Shown here: positions 26,860-35,567 of the stretch, in pieces
Position numbering within the stretch: position 1 is the first letter of the stretch
Layout: every line of letters starts with the position of its first letter
Assembly (NCBI GenBank): GCA_035621215.1
Contig: CP141729.1
Coordinates: forward strand, 62,001 to 126,000
Direction: 5' to 3'
Length of the DNA: 64,000 bases
Source of the DNA: Oscillospiraceae bacterium MB08-C2-2
GTDB lineage: Bacteria; Bacillota; Clostridia; Oscillospirales; Ruminococcaceae
Program-made: the position numbers and the translations under genes
Notes under the pieces: generated by a model
Told to the model about the DNA's origin: nothing
Seen by the model: only the letters and a program-made list of their open reading frames with translations
The model's database searches: none

Positions 26860-26935
26860 TGGAGCGGGTTACGAGGCTCGAACTCGCTACCTCCACCTTG
26901 GCAAGGTGGCGCTCTACCAGATGAGCTAAACCCGC
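26860..26935 (-). tRNA. tRNA-Gly (GCC)
   Basis: A 76-base cloverleaf on the minus strand. Acceptor GCGGGTT pairs with AACCCGC, the anticodon loop is CTTGCCAAG (GCC), the T-arm is GAGTTCGAGCCTC, and CCA is encoded. Confidence 0.97.
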
Positions 26936-26940
26936 ATATT

Positions 26941-27017
26941 TGGCGACCCGGAAGGGGCTCGAACCCTCGACCTCTAGCGTGACAGGCTAGCGTTCTAACC
27001 AACTGAACTACCGGGCC
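26941..27017 (-). tRNA. tRNA-Asp (GTC)
   Basis: A 77-base cloverleaf on the minus strand. Acceptor GGCCCGG pairs with CCGGGTC, the anticodon loop is CCTGTCACG (GTC), the T-arm is GAGGGTTCGAGCCCC, and CCA is encoded. It is five bases upstream of tRNA-Gly in the same transcript. Confidence 0.97.
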
Positions 27018-27058
27018 AAATATAGCTGCCCGCATAGCGCTGCGAAGACAGTAAATGC

Positions 27059-27088
27059 ATTATACACCATTTTCCCCGCCTGTGTCAA
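27059..27088 (-). promoter_or_regulatory. tRNA operon promoter
   Basis: On the minus strand TTGACA (27083-27088), an 18-base spacer and TATAAT (27059-27064), both consensus, 42 bases before tRNA-Asp. Confidence 0.8.
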
Positions 27089-27131
27089 CCTAATTTTGAC
27101 AAAAAATTTATTACCCGAATAAATGGCATGG

Positions 27132-27160
27132 TTGTGCTGAAAAGTGCTTTGTGGTAGTAT
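27132..27160 (+). promoter_or_regulatory. Candidate malQ promoter
   Basis: TTGTGC (27132-27137), 17 bases, TAGTAT (27155-27160); about 93 bases before the malQ start. It is back to back with the tRNA promoter. Confidence 0.5.
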
Positions 27161-27252
27161 GTTTTTATAAGAAAAAGGTGCTGCGGTTCCAAAAAAATGT
27201 ATTTAAAATTATAGTAAAATTGAATGCGTATCTTCGAGCAGGAGGGGATCAG

Positions 27253-28776
27253 GTGAAAAATGGCGGAGTACTGCTTCCGGTATTTTCGCTGCCGGGAAAG
27301 GGCGGAATTGGTACCATGGGCAGTGAGGCCCGAAGGTTCATTGATTTTCTTGTGAAGGCCGGGCAATCCTGCTGGCAGATTCTGCCCTTAGGGCCCACCG
27401 GCTACGGTGATTCTCCTTATCAGCCGCTTTCTGCCTTTGGAGGGAACCCTTTGCTGATTGATCTGGAGGATTTGTATCAGCAGGGATTGCTTTCGCGGGA
27501 GGAATTGGAAAAAACCGCACTTGACGGCGATTCTCGAGAAGTTTTATATGACAGCCTTCTTGGAAGCCGATACCGGCTTTTGTATACGGCTTTTGGCCGA
27601 AGCAGGTGGGAAAGCGCTGGTCTGGCCGCATTTCAGGAACAGCAGAAGCATTGGCTGCAGGATTATGCGTTGTTCATGGCCATTAAAAACGTTTCCGGGA
27701 TGCGCCCGTGGTGGGAGTGGCCCACCGAGCTTGCCCAGCGGGAGCCGCAGGCTCTAAGACGCTTTGCCGATCAGCATACAGCAGATATACACTTCTGGAT
27801 TTGGCTTCAATACATATTTTATACCCAGTGGGGGGCTGTCCGAAGTTATGCCAACGGCCGGGGAATTGAAATCATGGGGGATATCCCCATCTATGTGGCA
27901 CGGGATAGCGCCGAACTGTGGGCCTCGCCTCAACTGTTTCTGATGGATAAGGATGGAATTCCTACAGGGCAGGCCGGGGTTCCACCGGATTATTTCAGTG
28001 CCGATGGCCAGCTTTGGGGCAATCCTCTCTACAACTGGCCGGTTCATGCCAAACAGCAATACAGCTGGTGGATTGACCGTCTGCGTAACGCTTTTGAATT
28101 GGTCGACTCCGTTCGCATTGATCATTTCCGGGGCTTTGAGGCTTATTACAGCGTCCCCTTTGGAGCGGAAAATGCCCGTAACGGCCATTGGGAGCCGGGG
28201 CCGGGTCTGAAGCTTTTTAAAGCGGCCCAAAACGCTTTAGGGGATAATCTTCCCATTATAGCGGAGGATTTAGGCACACTGACCCCTTCTGCCAGAGCCA
28301 TGCTGGCGGCCAGTGGTTTTCCCGGTATGAAGGTGATGCAGTTCGGATTCGACCCCAAAGGGGATTCGGAGCATTTGCCCCACAATATGCCGGAGCACTG
28401 CGTGGCCTATATCGGCACTCACGATAATTCAACTGTGAAAGGATGGCTCGGCACTGCCCCAGCGGAGGAGGCGGCCTTTGCACGAAAGTATCTGGGGCTT
28501 GAACCCTCACGAGACCCGGCGTGGGGGTTTATTAAAGGGCTGTATGACAGCCCGGCCCAGCTGGTGGTGGTGCAGATGCAGGATTTTCTTTCACTGGATG
28601 ACCGGGCCCGTATGAACATTCCATCAACCTTGGGCGGTAACTGGTGCTGGCGTATGTTGGAGGGAGAAGCTTCCCCTCAGCTGGCACAAAAAATCAGGGG
28701 GCTGGCTGAATCCTATGGCCGAGCCAATACAAAAGCCCCTTATCGCTCGATTAGTATGGAGGTACCCGCTGAATGA
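27253..28776 (+). CDS. malQ: 4-alpha-glucanotransferase (amylomaltase)
   Basis: A 507-residue glycoside hydrolase family 77 enzyme, the usual length, which transfers maltooligosaccharide segments in glycogen/maltodextrin metabolism. Landmarks are LPVFSLPGKGGIGTMG at the start, PLGPTGYGDSPYQ, the nucleophile Asp in SVRIDHFRGFEAYY, the acid/base Glu in IIAEDLG, and the third Asp in GTHDNSTVKGW. It starts at a GTG behind AGGAGGGG; the frame is open further upstream but without a site. It stands alone with no other glycogen genes in view. Its 3' end overlaps the convergent GNAT gene by 37 bases. Confidence 0.96.
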   Translation: MKNGGVLLPVFSLPGKGGIGTMGSEARRFIDFLVKAGQSCWQILPLGPTGYGDSPYQPLSAFGGNPLLIDLEDLYQQGLLSREELEKTALDGDSREVLYDSLLGSRYRLLYTAFGRSRWESAGLAAFQEQQKHWLQDYALFMAIKNVSGMRPWWEWPTELAQREPQALRRFADQHTADIHFWIWLQYIFYTQWGAVRSYANGRGIEIMGDIPIYVARDSAELWASPQLFLMDKDGIPTGQAGVPPDYFSADGQLWGNPLYNWPVHAKQQYSWWIDRLRNAFELVDSVRIDHFRGFEAYYSVPFGAENARNGHWEPGPGLKLFKAAQNALGDNLPIIAEDLGTLTPSARAMLAASGFPGMKVMQFGFDPKGDSEHLPHNMPEHCVAYIGTHDNSTVKGWLGTAPAEEAAFARKYLGLEPSRDPAWGFIKGLYDSPAQLVVVQMQDFLSLDDRARMNIPSTLGGNWCWRMLEGEASPQLAQKIRGLAESYGRANTKAPYRSISMEVPAE

Positions 28777-29546
28777 TCGCCGCTTAACCACTGCCATATT
28801 TCTGAAAGCTCGATTTTCCCGTTCTCCAACAGGCGAGGGACGCTGTGGCATTTGCCAATTTTCATGTCAGAGCTTTGATTCATGTGCTGATAGTAGAAAT
28901 CCAGCGATCCATCCTTCGAAACTTGGCCTATCAAATGGCCTTTCATTATTTCGCCCCCTGCATAATCGGCCCAAAGCAAGCTTCCGGTTTGATGATAGGC
29001 GAATATGGTCTGATCACTGACCTCGCCATTCTCAGAGTTTTCTTTTGCCACAAAGAATCTGCCGTTGTAGTTAATGGAGCTTGAGCCGGAGGATAGCGCC
29101 TTTTCCATAACCTCATAGACCAGCACCGCCCCATTTTCCAAAGTCAGGCTTTCGTGGCGGAGAGTTCTGTAGCCTAGTCTTTCATACAGAGCGCTTGCGG
29201 GAAGGGAAGCATCCAATCGAACAGTGCCATGCTTTAAGCCTATTTCTTCTTCCAGCTTTTGAATGATGTATCGGCCATATCCCCGGCCCTGATAAGCAGG
29301 GGCGACATATACCCGAGTTATGTGGTTGCCATCGCGGCTGCCTGTTCCCACCAATATGGAATTTTCCCATAAGAGGTTAACCTTGCCGTTTTCTATATCC
29401 CGGCGAATATTTTCTTCATTGTGGTAGGCAATAAAAAAGTCGACTACTTCCTTGGGATAATATTTTGGATAAACGGCTGCAATGGTTTGTTGCACAAGCT
29501 CCGAAACCCGTTTGACATCAATTTCTGTCGCTGTTGTGTATTCCAA
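28740..29546 (-). CDS. GNAT acetyltransferase with C-terminal extra domain
   Basis: A 268-residue protein. Residues 1-150 are a GNAT acetyltransferase with the acetyl-CoA loop VAPAYQGRGYGRYII and LYERLGYRTL. Residues about 160-245 form a second domain (NYNGRFFVAKENSENGEVSDQTIFAYHQTG…DFYYQHMN) like small stand-alone proteins often labelled 'n-acetylglutamate synthase'. The function of that domain is uncertain and the label is not evidence of arginine synthesis. It is probably a cytoplasmic enzyme; the substrate is unknown. Confidence 0.82.
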   Translation of the reverse strand: MEYTTATEIDVKRVSELVQQTIAAVYPKYYPKEVVDFFIAYHNEENIRRDIENGKVNLLWENSILVGTGSRDGNHITRVYVAPAYQGRGYGRYIIQKLEEEIGLKHGTVRLDASLPASALYERLGYRTLRHESLTLENGAVLVYEVMEKALSSGSSSINYNGRFFVAKENSENGEVSDQTIFAYHQTGSLLWADYAGGEIMKGHLIGQVSKDGSLDFYYQHMNQSSDMKIGKCHSVPRLLENGKIELSEIWQWLSGDHSAGTSILIER

Positions 29547-29609
29547 TGGTTTGTCACCTCTATGCTTTAAGATTTCTTTTTCAGCATTGTATCACATTCA
29601 CTCTGCAAT

Positions 29610-29653
29610 AAAAAGGATACCCCACCGAAAAGTTCCGGTGGGGTATCCTTTTT
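29610..29653. terminator. Bidirectional terminator
   Basis: Arms AAAAAGGATACCCCACCG and CGGTGGGGTATCCTTTTT with a short loop. It ends the mazF transcript (minus) and lies ahead of the GNAT gene start. The remaining bases up to 29777 show no gene. Confidence 0.85.
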
Positions 29654-29777
29654 CATATAGAGAGCAAGCTCTAAGTGCCGATTTTCTTCCGTGTTAAACG
29701 CAGGAAAGCTGCGCCAAAAGCACAAACACCGATCACGCTATGTATGTGGCGTGATTCAGGTCAGCGCCTTTGGGGGA

Positions 29778-30128
29778 TTACTCTGCGCCTAACCCGAAGC
29801 TGATGGACAACGCCTTGTTGATATTATCCATAGAGTGATCGTCGATGCTTCCCATCTTTTCTTTGAGCCTCCGCTTATCAATGGTGCGGATTTGCTCCAG
29901 GAGCACCACCGAATCACGGGAGAGTCCGCAATTGCTTGAAGGAAGCTCAATGTGCGTTGGGAGCTTGGACTTCTCTTTCTGGCTGGTTATAGCCGCCGCA
30001 ATGACAGTTGGGCTGAATTTATTCCCTATATCATTCTGAACGATTAATACCGGCCGCACCCCGCCTTGCTCCGAGCCTACCACAGGGCTGAGATCGGCAT
30101 AATAGATTTCTCCTCGTTTGACAGTCAC
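29778..30128 (-). CDS. mazF: MazF/NdoA-type mRNA endoribonuclease toxin
   Basis: A 116-residue toxin, the same length as Bacillus EndoA. It has the N-terminal [29 protein letters not shown] block and later [20 protein letters not shown], both diagnostic of MazF/PemK. It would cut mRNA at short sites when free. The start is a GTG with GGAG 9 bases upstream, giving the family's normal length; the frame continues up to 30209 without support. No mazE-like antitoxin gene precedes it, and the neighbours are lipoprotein, nnr and acpS, the usual clostridial context but without alr and mazE. Confidence 0.92.
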   Translation of the reverse strand: MTVKRGEIYYADLSPVVGSEQGGVRPVLIVQNDIGNKFSPTVIAAAITSQKEKSKLPTHIELPSSNCGLSRDSVVLLEQIRTIDKRRLKEKMGSIDDHSMDNINKALSISFGLGAE

Positions 30129-30328
30129 GTTATCACGCTCCGCCCAAAATATATTTTCATCTTTATTGTTGCCAAGGCTTTTGCTGATTAAACACAGCCG
30201 GCAAAACATCGGAGTGATTTTTTTACAGGAAAATTTAAACTGCGCCGGGGCGGGAAGGAGACGCAGGCTTCGTTTTCAGTGGAGGCTCTTATTCATTTTA
30301 TACCGGGATGAGCTCCCTTGACAGCAGG

Positions 30329-30365
30329 CAGAAAAAAAGCACCCCTTTTACAAAGGATGCTTTTG
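30329..30365 (-). terminator. Terminator after the lipoprotein gene
   Basis: On the minus strand AAAGCATCC pairs with GGGTGCTTT and runs into TTTTT, 6 bases after the lipoprotein stop. mazF is therefore probably transcribed mainly from its own promoter. Confidence 0.75.
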
Positions 30366-30370
30366 CCGTT

Positions 30371-30904
30371 CTAGGCTAAAAATTCAAAGCTGACGAACTC
30401 GATTTCCAATTCTTCGGAAGGAACCGAAAGTTTCAGCAAACTGCCGTTTTCCCGATCCAGCTTGAGAGTGAAGGCGCCGCTTTCCATCACACCGGAAAAA
30501 GCCAGTGCCGTGTCGGTGTAATCCACAGTCAGCCCCTGGTCCGAGGTGACTTTGTTGATGGCGGCTACGGCGATTCGGGCAGCGTTGCTGGTGGGGATAT
30601 CCGCCGGGTCCACATCAAAGCTCAGCCCCTTGTAACGGATGGTAACCAGATCCTGTGTAAACATAAAGGACATATCCTTCAAAGAGGCGGGGGAGGAAAA
30701 GGTTACCGTGCAGGCCTGCGGTGTTTCCCGGGAGAGCACCGCCGTGGCGGCCAGCTCCTTATAGGAAATGTTGGCGCTGGTGGAAAAAGGAGCGTTGAGT
30801 GCGGCTGAAACATCGGGGGAAGGCTTTTGAGTGTCCTGTTTTTTTGCACATCCTGTGCCGGTCAGCAAAACCAGCAGAGCCAGCAGAAGCAGGCGAATGC
30901 GCAT
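30371..30904 (-). CDS. Lipoprotein of unknown function
   Basis: A 177-residue secreted lipoprotein. A basic start, MRIRLLLLALLVLLTGTGC, ends in a lipobox with C19. The mature part is a mixed beta-sheet domain (SYKELAATAVLSRETPQACTVTFSSPASLKDMSFMFTQDLVTIRYKGLSFDVDP) recalling outer-surface lipoproteins of the DUF/LolA-like type in clostridia, but I cannot name the family securely. It follows nnr, with its start 71 bases past the nnr end, and is probably co-transcribed. The chosen ATG is the one at the signal peptide; the frame upstream is open but overlaps nnr. Confidence 0.8.
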   Translation of the reverse strand: MRIRLLLLALLVLLTGTGCAKKQDTQKPSPDVSAALNAPFSTSANISYKELAATAVLSRETPQACTVTFSSPASLKDMSFMFTQDLVTIRYKGLSFDVDPADIPTSNAARIAVAAINKVTSDQGLTVDYTDTALAFSGVMESGAFTLKLDRENGSLLKLSVPSEELEIEFVSFEFLA

Positions 30905-30974
30905 GGGGCATACAGTCCTCTCTATTGAGTTGTAGAAAACAGGCTTCGGGCTTTTGTTGCCGGGAAAGGGGCGG

Positions 30975-32513
30975 CTAGCGGCCGTTTTCCAGAAAGATGC
31001 CGCACAGGTCGGTGAGAATGTCGCTGGGAAGCATAGCATACTGGGAAAGCCGCTCTGCCGCCCGGTCGGCCGCCAGACCATGCAGAAATACCCCGCACAC
31101 CGCCGCACGGTAGGGGGGAACCCCCTGGGCGGCCAATGCGCCGATCATACCGGCCAGCACATCGCCGCTGCCTGCCTTGGCAAGGCCGGGATTGCCGGTG
31201 GTGTTGACCGTGGCCAGCCCATCGGCGTTGGCGGTGACCGTTTCATGACCCTTGAGCACCACCGTAACCTTGTGGGCGGCGGCGAAATCCAGAGCCGCCT
31301 TATTGCGGTCAGCCTGAATATCCTCCACAGGCAGTCCGGTCAGGCGGGACATTTCCCCGGGGTGGGGTGTCAGGATCACCGGGCAGGTTATCCCTTCCAG
31401 TATATTTATATTGCCAGCCAGCGCATTTATTCCATCTGCATCCACAATAACCGGACAGGAAGCGTTTTTCAGCACAAGCTCCAAAAGCTGGGCGGTATCC
31501 TCGGTGTTGCCCATGCCACAGCCAAACAGCACAGCGGTTGCCTTGCCCAGGGCAGGCAGCAGCTTTTCGATGGAACCAGCCGCACTGATCCCCCCGGAGG
31601 CGCTCACCGGCAAAGGCAGCATAATGGCCTCAAGGGCCCGCTGTGTCACACCGGCGCAGACAGCGGGCACACCGGCCACAACGGTATAGCCTACCCCACA
31701 GCGCTGAGCCGCCATGGTGGAAAGCACCGGCGCACCCTGATAAGCAAGGGAACCGGTAATGTTGAGCAGCCTGCCATGAGAACCCTTGTGAGATTCCAGC
31801 TCTCTGGGCGGCAGGCTGGCCATCACTCCCTCAAGATCAGCGTGCATGACCATGGTACTCAAGCCATAGCGGGCCTCCTCGGGGATGCCGATATCCACCA
31901 CCTGAATCTGGCCGAAAAAGGGCTGGCAGGCAGGCTGGATGTGAGCGGGCTTGAGGCTGTCAAACACAATGGTGAAATCTGCCTGAACGCTGCCCGGATC
32001 AACCCGCCCGGCATCGCAGGAAACACCGGTGGGCAAATCCAGTGAAAACACGGCCGCAATGGCTTCGTTAATCAGGTCACAGGCCCGGCGGTGCATGGTA
32101 TCCAGCTCACCGGAAAAGCCGGTTCCAAAAATGGCGTCCACAATCACATCGGTGTTATCCAGATAGCGCACAATATCGTCGTATTTTTCCGTAAAGCTGA
32201 GAATCGGCAGGCTCATCAGCTCCACCATGCTGTACATAGAGGCGGCCTCGCCGCTTTTAGGCTGGCCATCCACCATGACAATCAGAACATTGGCTCCATT
32301 TTCAAAAAGGCGGCGGGCCACCACAAGGCCATCTCCGCCGTTGTTGCCCTTGGAGCAGAAAATCATGCAGTTGATTCCCTCCACCGGGATGGTTCGGCGG
32401 ATAAAGGCCGCTGCGGCGCTGCCCGCATTCTCCATCAGCCGGTAAAAGGTAATATCGTATTGCCCGGCGTTTTCTTCAATCTCCCGCATTTGCTTGCTGG
32501 TTACAACCCGCAC
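30975..32513 (-). CDS. nnr: Bifunctional NAD(P)H-hydrate epimerase/dehydratase
   Basis: A 512-residue metabolite-repair enzyme for hydrated NADH/NADPH. The N-terminal half (1-215) is the YjeF epimerase domain with GNNGGDGLVVARRL. The C-terminal half (about 225-505) is the ribokinase-like dehydratase domain with PHPGEMSRL, VLKGHETV and the catalytic AGSGDVLAGMIGAL. The GTG start has AGGAGGG 7 bases upstream. It lies 31 bases after acpS. Confidence 0.95.
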   Translation of the reverse strand: MRVVTSKQMREIEENAGQYDITFYRLMENAGSAAAAFIRRTIPVEGINCMIFCSKGNNGGDGLVVARRLFENGANVLIVMVDGQPKSGEAASMYSMVELMSLPILSFTEKYDDIVRYLDNTDVIVDAIFGTGFSGELDTMHRRACDLINEAIAAVFSLDLPTGVSCDAGRVDPGSVQADFTIVFDSLKPAHIQPACQPFFGQIQVVDIGIPEEARYGLSTMVMHADLEGVMASLPPRELESHKGSHGRLLNITGSLAYQGAPVLSTMAAQRCGVGYTVVAGVPAVCAGVTQRALEAIMLPLPVSASGGISAAGSIEKLLPALGKATAVLFGCGMGNTEDTAQLLELVLKNASCPVIVDADGINALAGNINILEGITCPVILTPHPGEMSRLTGLPVEDIQADRNKAALDFAAAHKVTVVLKGHETVTANADGLATVNTTGNPGLAKAGSGDVLAGMIGALAAQGVPPYRAAVCGVFLHGLAADRAAERLSQYAMLPSDILTDLCGIFLENGR

Positions 32514-32544
32514 AGCGAATCCCTCCTGCTATGAATTTGTATGT

Positions 32545-32928
32545 TTAAAGCGAATTGGGGGCAAAATCAGTGGGAAAGGCAATGACCATAGCCCCGGCAT
32601 ATTCCATGGTATGGGTCAGACTCACATCAAAGGAAAGGCCGGATTTTTCCACCAGCTGGGCCGCATTGCCTGAAAAGACAAAATAGGGCTTGCCAAGGCT
32701 ATCCCGCAGAACCTCCACCTCGCAAAGGGCAAAGCCGCGGATGCCGGTGCCCAAGGCTTTGGAAAAGGCCTCCTTGGCGCAGAAATTGGCAGCAGCCCGG
32801 GCAGCCATGTTCTTGTGGCCCTCAAAAAGCTGCCGCTCCCGCTCACCGAAAACCCGGCTGATAAAATGGGCGCTTTGGAGACTTTTTTCCATGCGGGAAA
32901 TTTCCAGCATGTCCATTCCGCAGGTCAT
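32545..32928 (-). CDS. acpS: Holo-[acyl-carrier-protein] synthase
   Basis: A 127-residue phosphopantetheinyl transferase that activates acyl carrier protein. It shows GMDMLEISRMEK with the Mg-binding Asp, FCAKEAFSKALGTGIRGFA with the catalytic Glu/Lys, and SLTHTMEYAGAMVIA near the end. Length is normal. GAAAGGGTG precedes the ATG. It heads the acpS-nnr-lipoprotein operon. Confidence 0.95.
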   Translation of the reverse strand: MTCGMDMLEISRMEKSLQSAHFISRVFGERERQLFEGHKNMAARAAANFCAKEAFSKALGTGIRGFALCEVEVLRDSLGKPYFVFSGNAAQLVEKSGLSFDVSLTHTMEYAGAMVIAFPTDFAPNSL

Positions 32929-33003
32929 AAGGGCACACCCTTTCTTGCCACAGACAGAAATTCACAAGGCGTTGCCCGCTGTGGACCGTCACAATACTCA
33001 CAC

Positions 33004-33148
33004 GCATAATTCTTCCGGCGTTGAATTCATTTCAATGCAGGAACACCGCATTTTGCGCCGCTGCGGCGCAACCCGGGGGGCCTATGGGGGGCATTGGATG
33101 CCCCCCATAGAGTTTGCAGACTTCTCTTGCAAACTCATTTTAGCATAC
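33004..33148 (+). repeat. Dispersed structured repeat, copy A
   Basis: One of three related elements. It holds a GAATTCATTTCAATG core, then stem 1 (TTGCGCC/GGCGCAA), stem 2 (CTATGGGGGGCAT with ATGCCCCCCATAG, 13 bp, loop TGG; 33082-33110) and stem 3 (GAGTTTGCAGA/TCTTGCAAACTC, 33111-33137). It lies in the 426-base divergent gap between acpS and the next gene, otherwise without features except likely promoters. Copies B (55535-55670) and C (44367-44490, opposite strand) match it. Confidence 0.85.
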
Positions 33149-33354
33149 CCGAAAAGGCTCGTCAAACGAAGAATGACGAGGAGAACAGCGACTTTTTAGC
33201 TCGTTTTTGCTGGGAAAAGAGCAGAAACTGTCGAATCCGCACCAAAAAAGGATATTTACATTTTATTAACGAAATCTATGGTTGTTTGCTGTACAATATA
33301 AAGTATTCATCAAAACAGGGGCGCTTGCACCCAACAACTTAAGGAGAGCAGGGT

Positions 33355-34227
33355 TTGTTTGGATATCTGCGGCCTTTTAAGCCGGAGCTGAAAATCCGGG
33401 AATACGAGAGCTACAAAGCTGTTTACTGCGGCCTTTGCCGGGAAATGGGCAGCAGCTTTGGCCCTCTTTGCCGTATGACCCTCAGCTATGATTTTACCCT
33501 CATGGCGATGCTCCATATGAGTGTGACCGGCAAGGTCCCTTCTTTTGAGCGGCAGCGCTGCTGCTGCAACCCGCTGAAAACCGTTCCCATGTGTGCGCCG
33601 GGGGAGAGCTTGGCCCTGAGTGCCCGGGTTGCGGTAATTATGCTGTATTATAAGCTGGTGGATAATGTGGCGGATAGCGGCCCGATTAAAAGCCTGTTGT
33701 GGCGGGCGCTGTATCCGTTGGTAAAGCCGGCTTATAAAAAGGCCGCCTCTTTGGCTCCCCGGGAGGACAGGCTTGTTGCCGCCTGTATGGAAAACCAGCG
33801 TGAGCTGGAAGCCCGTTTGTGTTCCAGTGTGGATGAGGCCAGCGAGCCCACCGCCAAAGCCATGGCTGCCATTTTTCAGGAATTTTCGGAGCAGCCGGGC
33901 CAGCGCCGTGTTTTGGAGCGCATGGGCTATTTTATGGGTCGTTATGTGTATCTTTGCGATGCGCTGGACGATATTGAGCAGGATCAAAAAAGCGGAGGCT
34001 ATAATCCCTTTGTGCTTCGAGCGAAGGCTCAAAGCCAGTCGGTGGAGATTCCCTCCATTTGCGAGGAGGCACAGGGCTCCCTGTATATGACCATTGCTGA
34101 AATTGGCCGTGCTTTTGAGCTGTTGGAATCTTCGGCCTTTGCACCCATCATAGAGAACGTGGTCACTCTGGGGCTGAAAGCCAGTGTAGACGCCATTGTT
34201 TTAAAAAAGGAGAATCCCAATCCATGA
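33355..34227 (+). CDS. DUF5685-like protein
   Basis: A 290-residue protein of unknown function. It begins LFGYLRPFKPELKIREYESYKAVYCGLCREMG, with a CxxC pair, a CCCN cluster around residue 65 and CAPG near 80, then a mostly helical all-alpha region with YLCDALDDIEQD. The Asp-rich LCDALDDIEQD looks like a metal-binding helix recalling prenyl-synthase or ferritin-like folds, but no enzyme activity can be assigned. I believe it belongs to the clostridial DUF5685 family. It starts at TTG after AAGGAG and overlaps the J-domain gene by 4 bases (ATGA). Confidence 0.75.
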   Translation: MFGYLRPFKPELKIREYESYKAVYCGLCREMGSSFGPLCRMTLSYDFTLMAMLHMSVTGKVPSFERQRCCCNPLKTVPMCAPGESLALSARVAVIMLYYKLVDNVADSGPIKSLLWRALYPLVKPAYKKAASLAPREDRLVAACMENQRELEARLCSSVDEASEPTAKAMAAIFQEFSEQPGQRRVLERMGYFMGRYVYLCDALDDIEQDQKSGGYNPFVLRAKAQSQSVEIPSICEEAQGSLYMTIAEIGRAFELLESSAFAPIIENVVTLGLKASVDAIVLKKENPNP

Positions 34228-34859
34228 GCGACCCCTATCAGATTCTGGGCATATCCCCCGAGGCTACCGATGAGCAGGTGAAGGATGCTTATCGAGAAAT
34301 GGCCCGGAAATATCATCCGGATAAGTACCATGGAAATCCCTTAGCCGATTTGGCACTGGAGCGTATGCAAGATATCAATCAGGCCTACGACCAAATCATG
34401 GCTCAGCGCAAAAGCAGAGCCTCCGGAAGCTCGGGTCAGAGCTATGGGGGCAGTTCTGCCCGCCAAAATTACAGTGGAGCTTCCCAGTATTCCGATATTC
34501 GACGTATGATCAATGCCCGGCGCATTACCGAGGCCGAGGAGCTTTTGGATGGCGTTCCCGCTTCCTCACGGGATGCGGAGTGGTATTTCCTCAAGGGGAG
34601 CATCCAGTATATGAGAGGCTGGCTGGATGAGGCTTATCAAAGCTATTCCCAAGCCTGCGCTATGGACCCCTCCAACGGGGAATACCGGAATGCGCTCAAC
34701 AACCTTTTGTGGCAGCGCCAGCATGCCCGCCCAGCGGGTGGCTTTAATACCATGGGCGGCAATACCGGCGGATGCAGTATGTGCGACATTTGCAGTGCCC
34801 TGTGGTGCGCCGATTGCTGCTGCGAATGTATGGGCGGCGACCTGATTCGCTGCTTCTGA
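34224..34859 (+). CDS. J-domain (DnaJ-like) protein with cysteine-rich tail
   Basis: A 211-residue co-chaperone-like protein. Residues 1-65 are a J domain with the essential HPD in KYHPDKYHGN. A Ser/Gly-rich linker follows, then helical repeats with TPR character (ITEAEELLDGVPASSRDAEWYFLKGSIQYMRG; about 90-165). The tail has nine cysteines in about 25 residues (CSMCDICSALWCADCCCEC). It lacks the DnaJ zinc-finger and C-terminal peptide-binding domains, so it is a specialised J protein. Translational coupling with the DUF5685-like gene suggests they act together. Confidence 0.88.
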   Translation: MSDPYQILGISPEATDEQVKDAYREMARKYHPDKYHGNPLADLALERMQDINQAYDQIMAQRKSRASGSSGQSYGGSSARQNYSGASQYSDIRRMINARRITEAEELLDGVPASSRDAEWYFLKGSIQYMRGWLDEAYQSYSQACAMDPSNGEYRNALNNLLWQRQHARPAGGFNTMGGNTGGCSMCDICSALWCADCCCECMGGDLIRCF

Positions 34860-34978
34860 GGTGGTATAAATTTTTGTGGGCTGCACCTTGAAGTTTTCAG
34901 CGGCTTTTGACTGAATACTCCGCCGAGAGTGGGCGGGGATCTTTGTGACTCAACCGATGTGGAGGGAATGGACTTTTT

Positions 34979-35512
34979 ATGACAAGAAAAAGCACACAGA
35001 TCGCTTTGGGTGGTCTGGCGGCGGCTATGTGCCTGATCCTCATGTTTATGACCGGCCTCATTCCTTTTGCAACCTATCTCATGCCGGTTATGGCCGGAGC
35101 GATGCTGATTCCCATCGTGCATGAAAACGGCCGCAGGGCCGCTTTGATGGTTTATGCGGCGGTGGGGCTGCTTTCTCTTTTGGTGGTGCCGGATAAAGAA
35201 GCCGCCGCTATGTTTGTGGCTTTTTTTGGTTATTATCCTGTGATCAAGGGCAAAATAGAAAATGCATTCGCCAAGGCATCGGCTCTGCTGGTTAAGCTGG
35301 TTATTTTTAATGTAGCGGTAGTGGGCGCTTATGCTCTGATTATTTTGGTATTGGGTATGCCCGATCTGATTAGTGATTTTGGGGATTTCGGCCGGTATAC
35401 TGCTGTTGTTTTCATTGCAGCGGGCAATGTGATCTTTTTTGGCTATGATGTGGCTTTGGAACGCTATACCCGGTTGTATGTCCGATGGTTTAAGCCCACC
35501 TTTCTTAAATGA
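34979..35512 (+). CDS. Small integral membrane protein
   Basis: A 177-residue protein with about five membrane helices (for example LGGLAAAMCLILMFMTGLIP, AALMVYAAVGLLSLLVV, LLVKLVIFNVAVVGAYALII, YTAVVFIAAGNVIFF). The layout recalls S-components of ECF vitamin transporters, but without their ligand motifs; substrate and family are not recognised. GGAGGG lies 12 bases before the ATG, slightly far. Confidence 0.7.
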   Translation: MTRKSTQIALGGLAAAMCLILMFMTGLIPFATYLMPVMAGAMLIPIVHENGRRAALMVYAAVGLLSLLVVPDKEAAAMFVAFFGYYPVIKGKIENAFAKASALLVKLVIFNVAVVGAYALIILVLGMPDLISDFGDFGRYTAVVFIAAGNVIFFGYDVALERYTRLYVRWFKPTFLK

Positions 35513-35567
35513 TCTGGTTTTAAAATTGTTTTACAGTGGAATTTATATATAGAGGAGGCAAATGCAA

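Noticed and set aside
26853-27035. Open frame on the minus strand over the tRNA genes
   Set aside because: It translates the two tRNAs and has no independent support.
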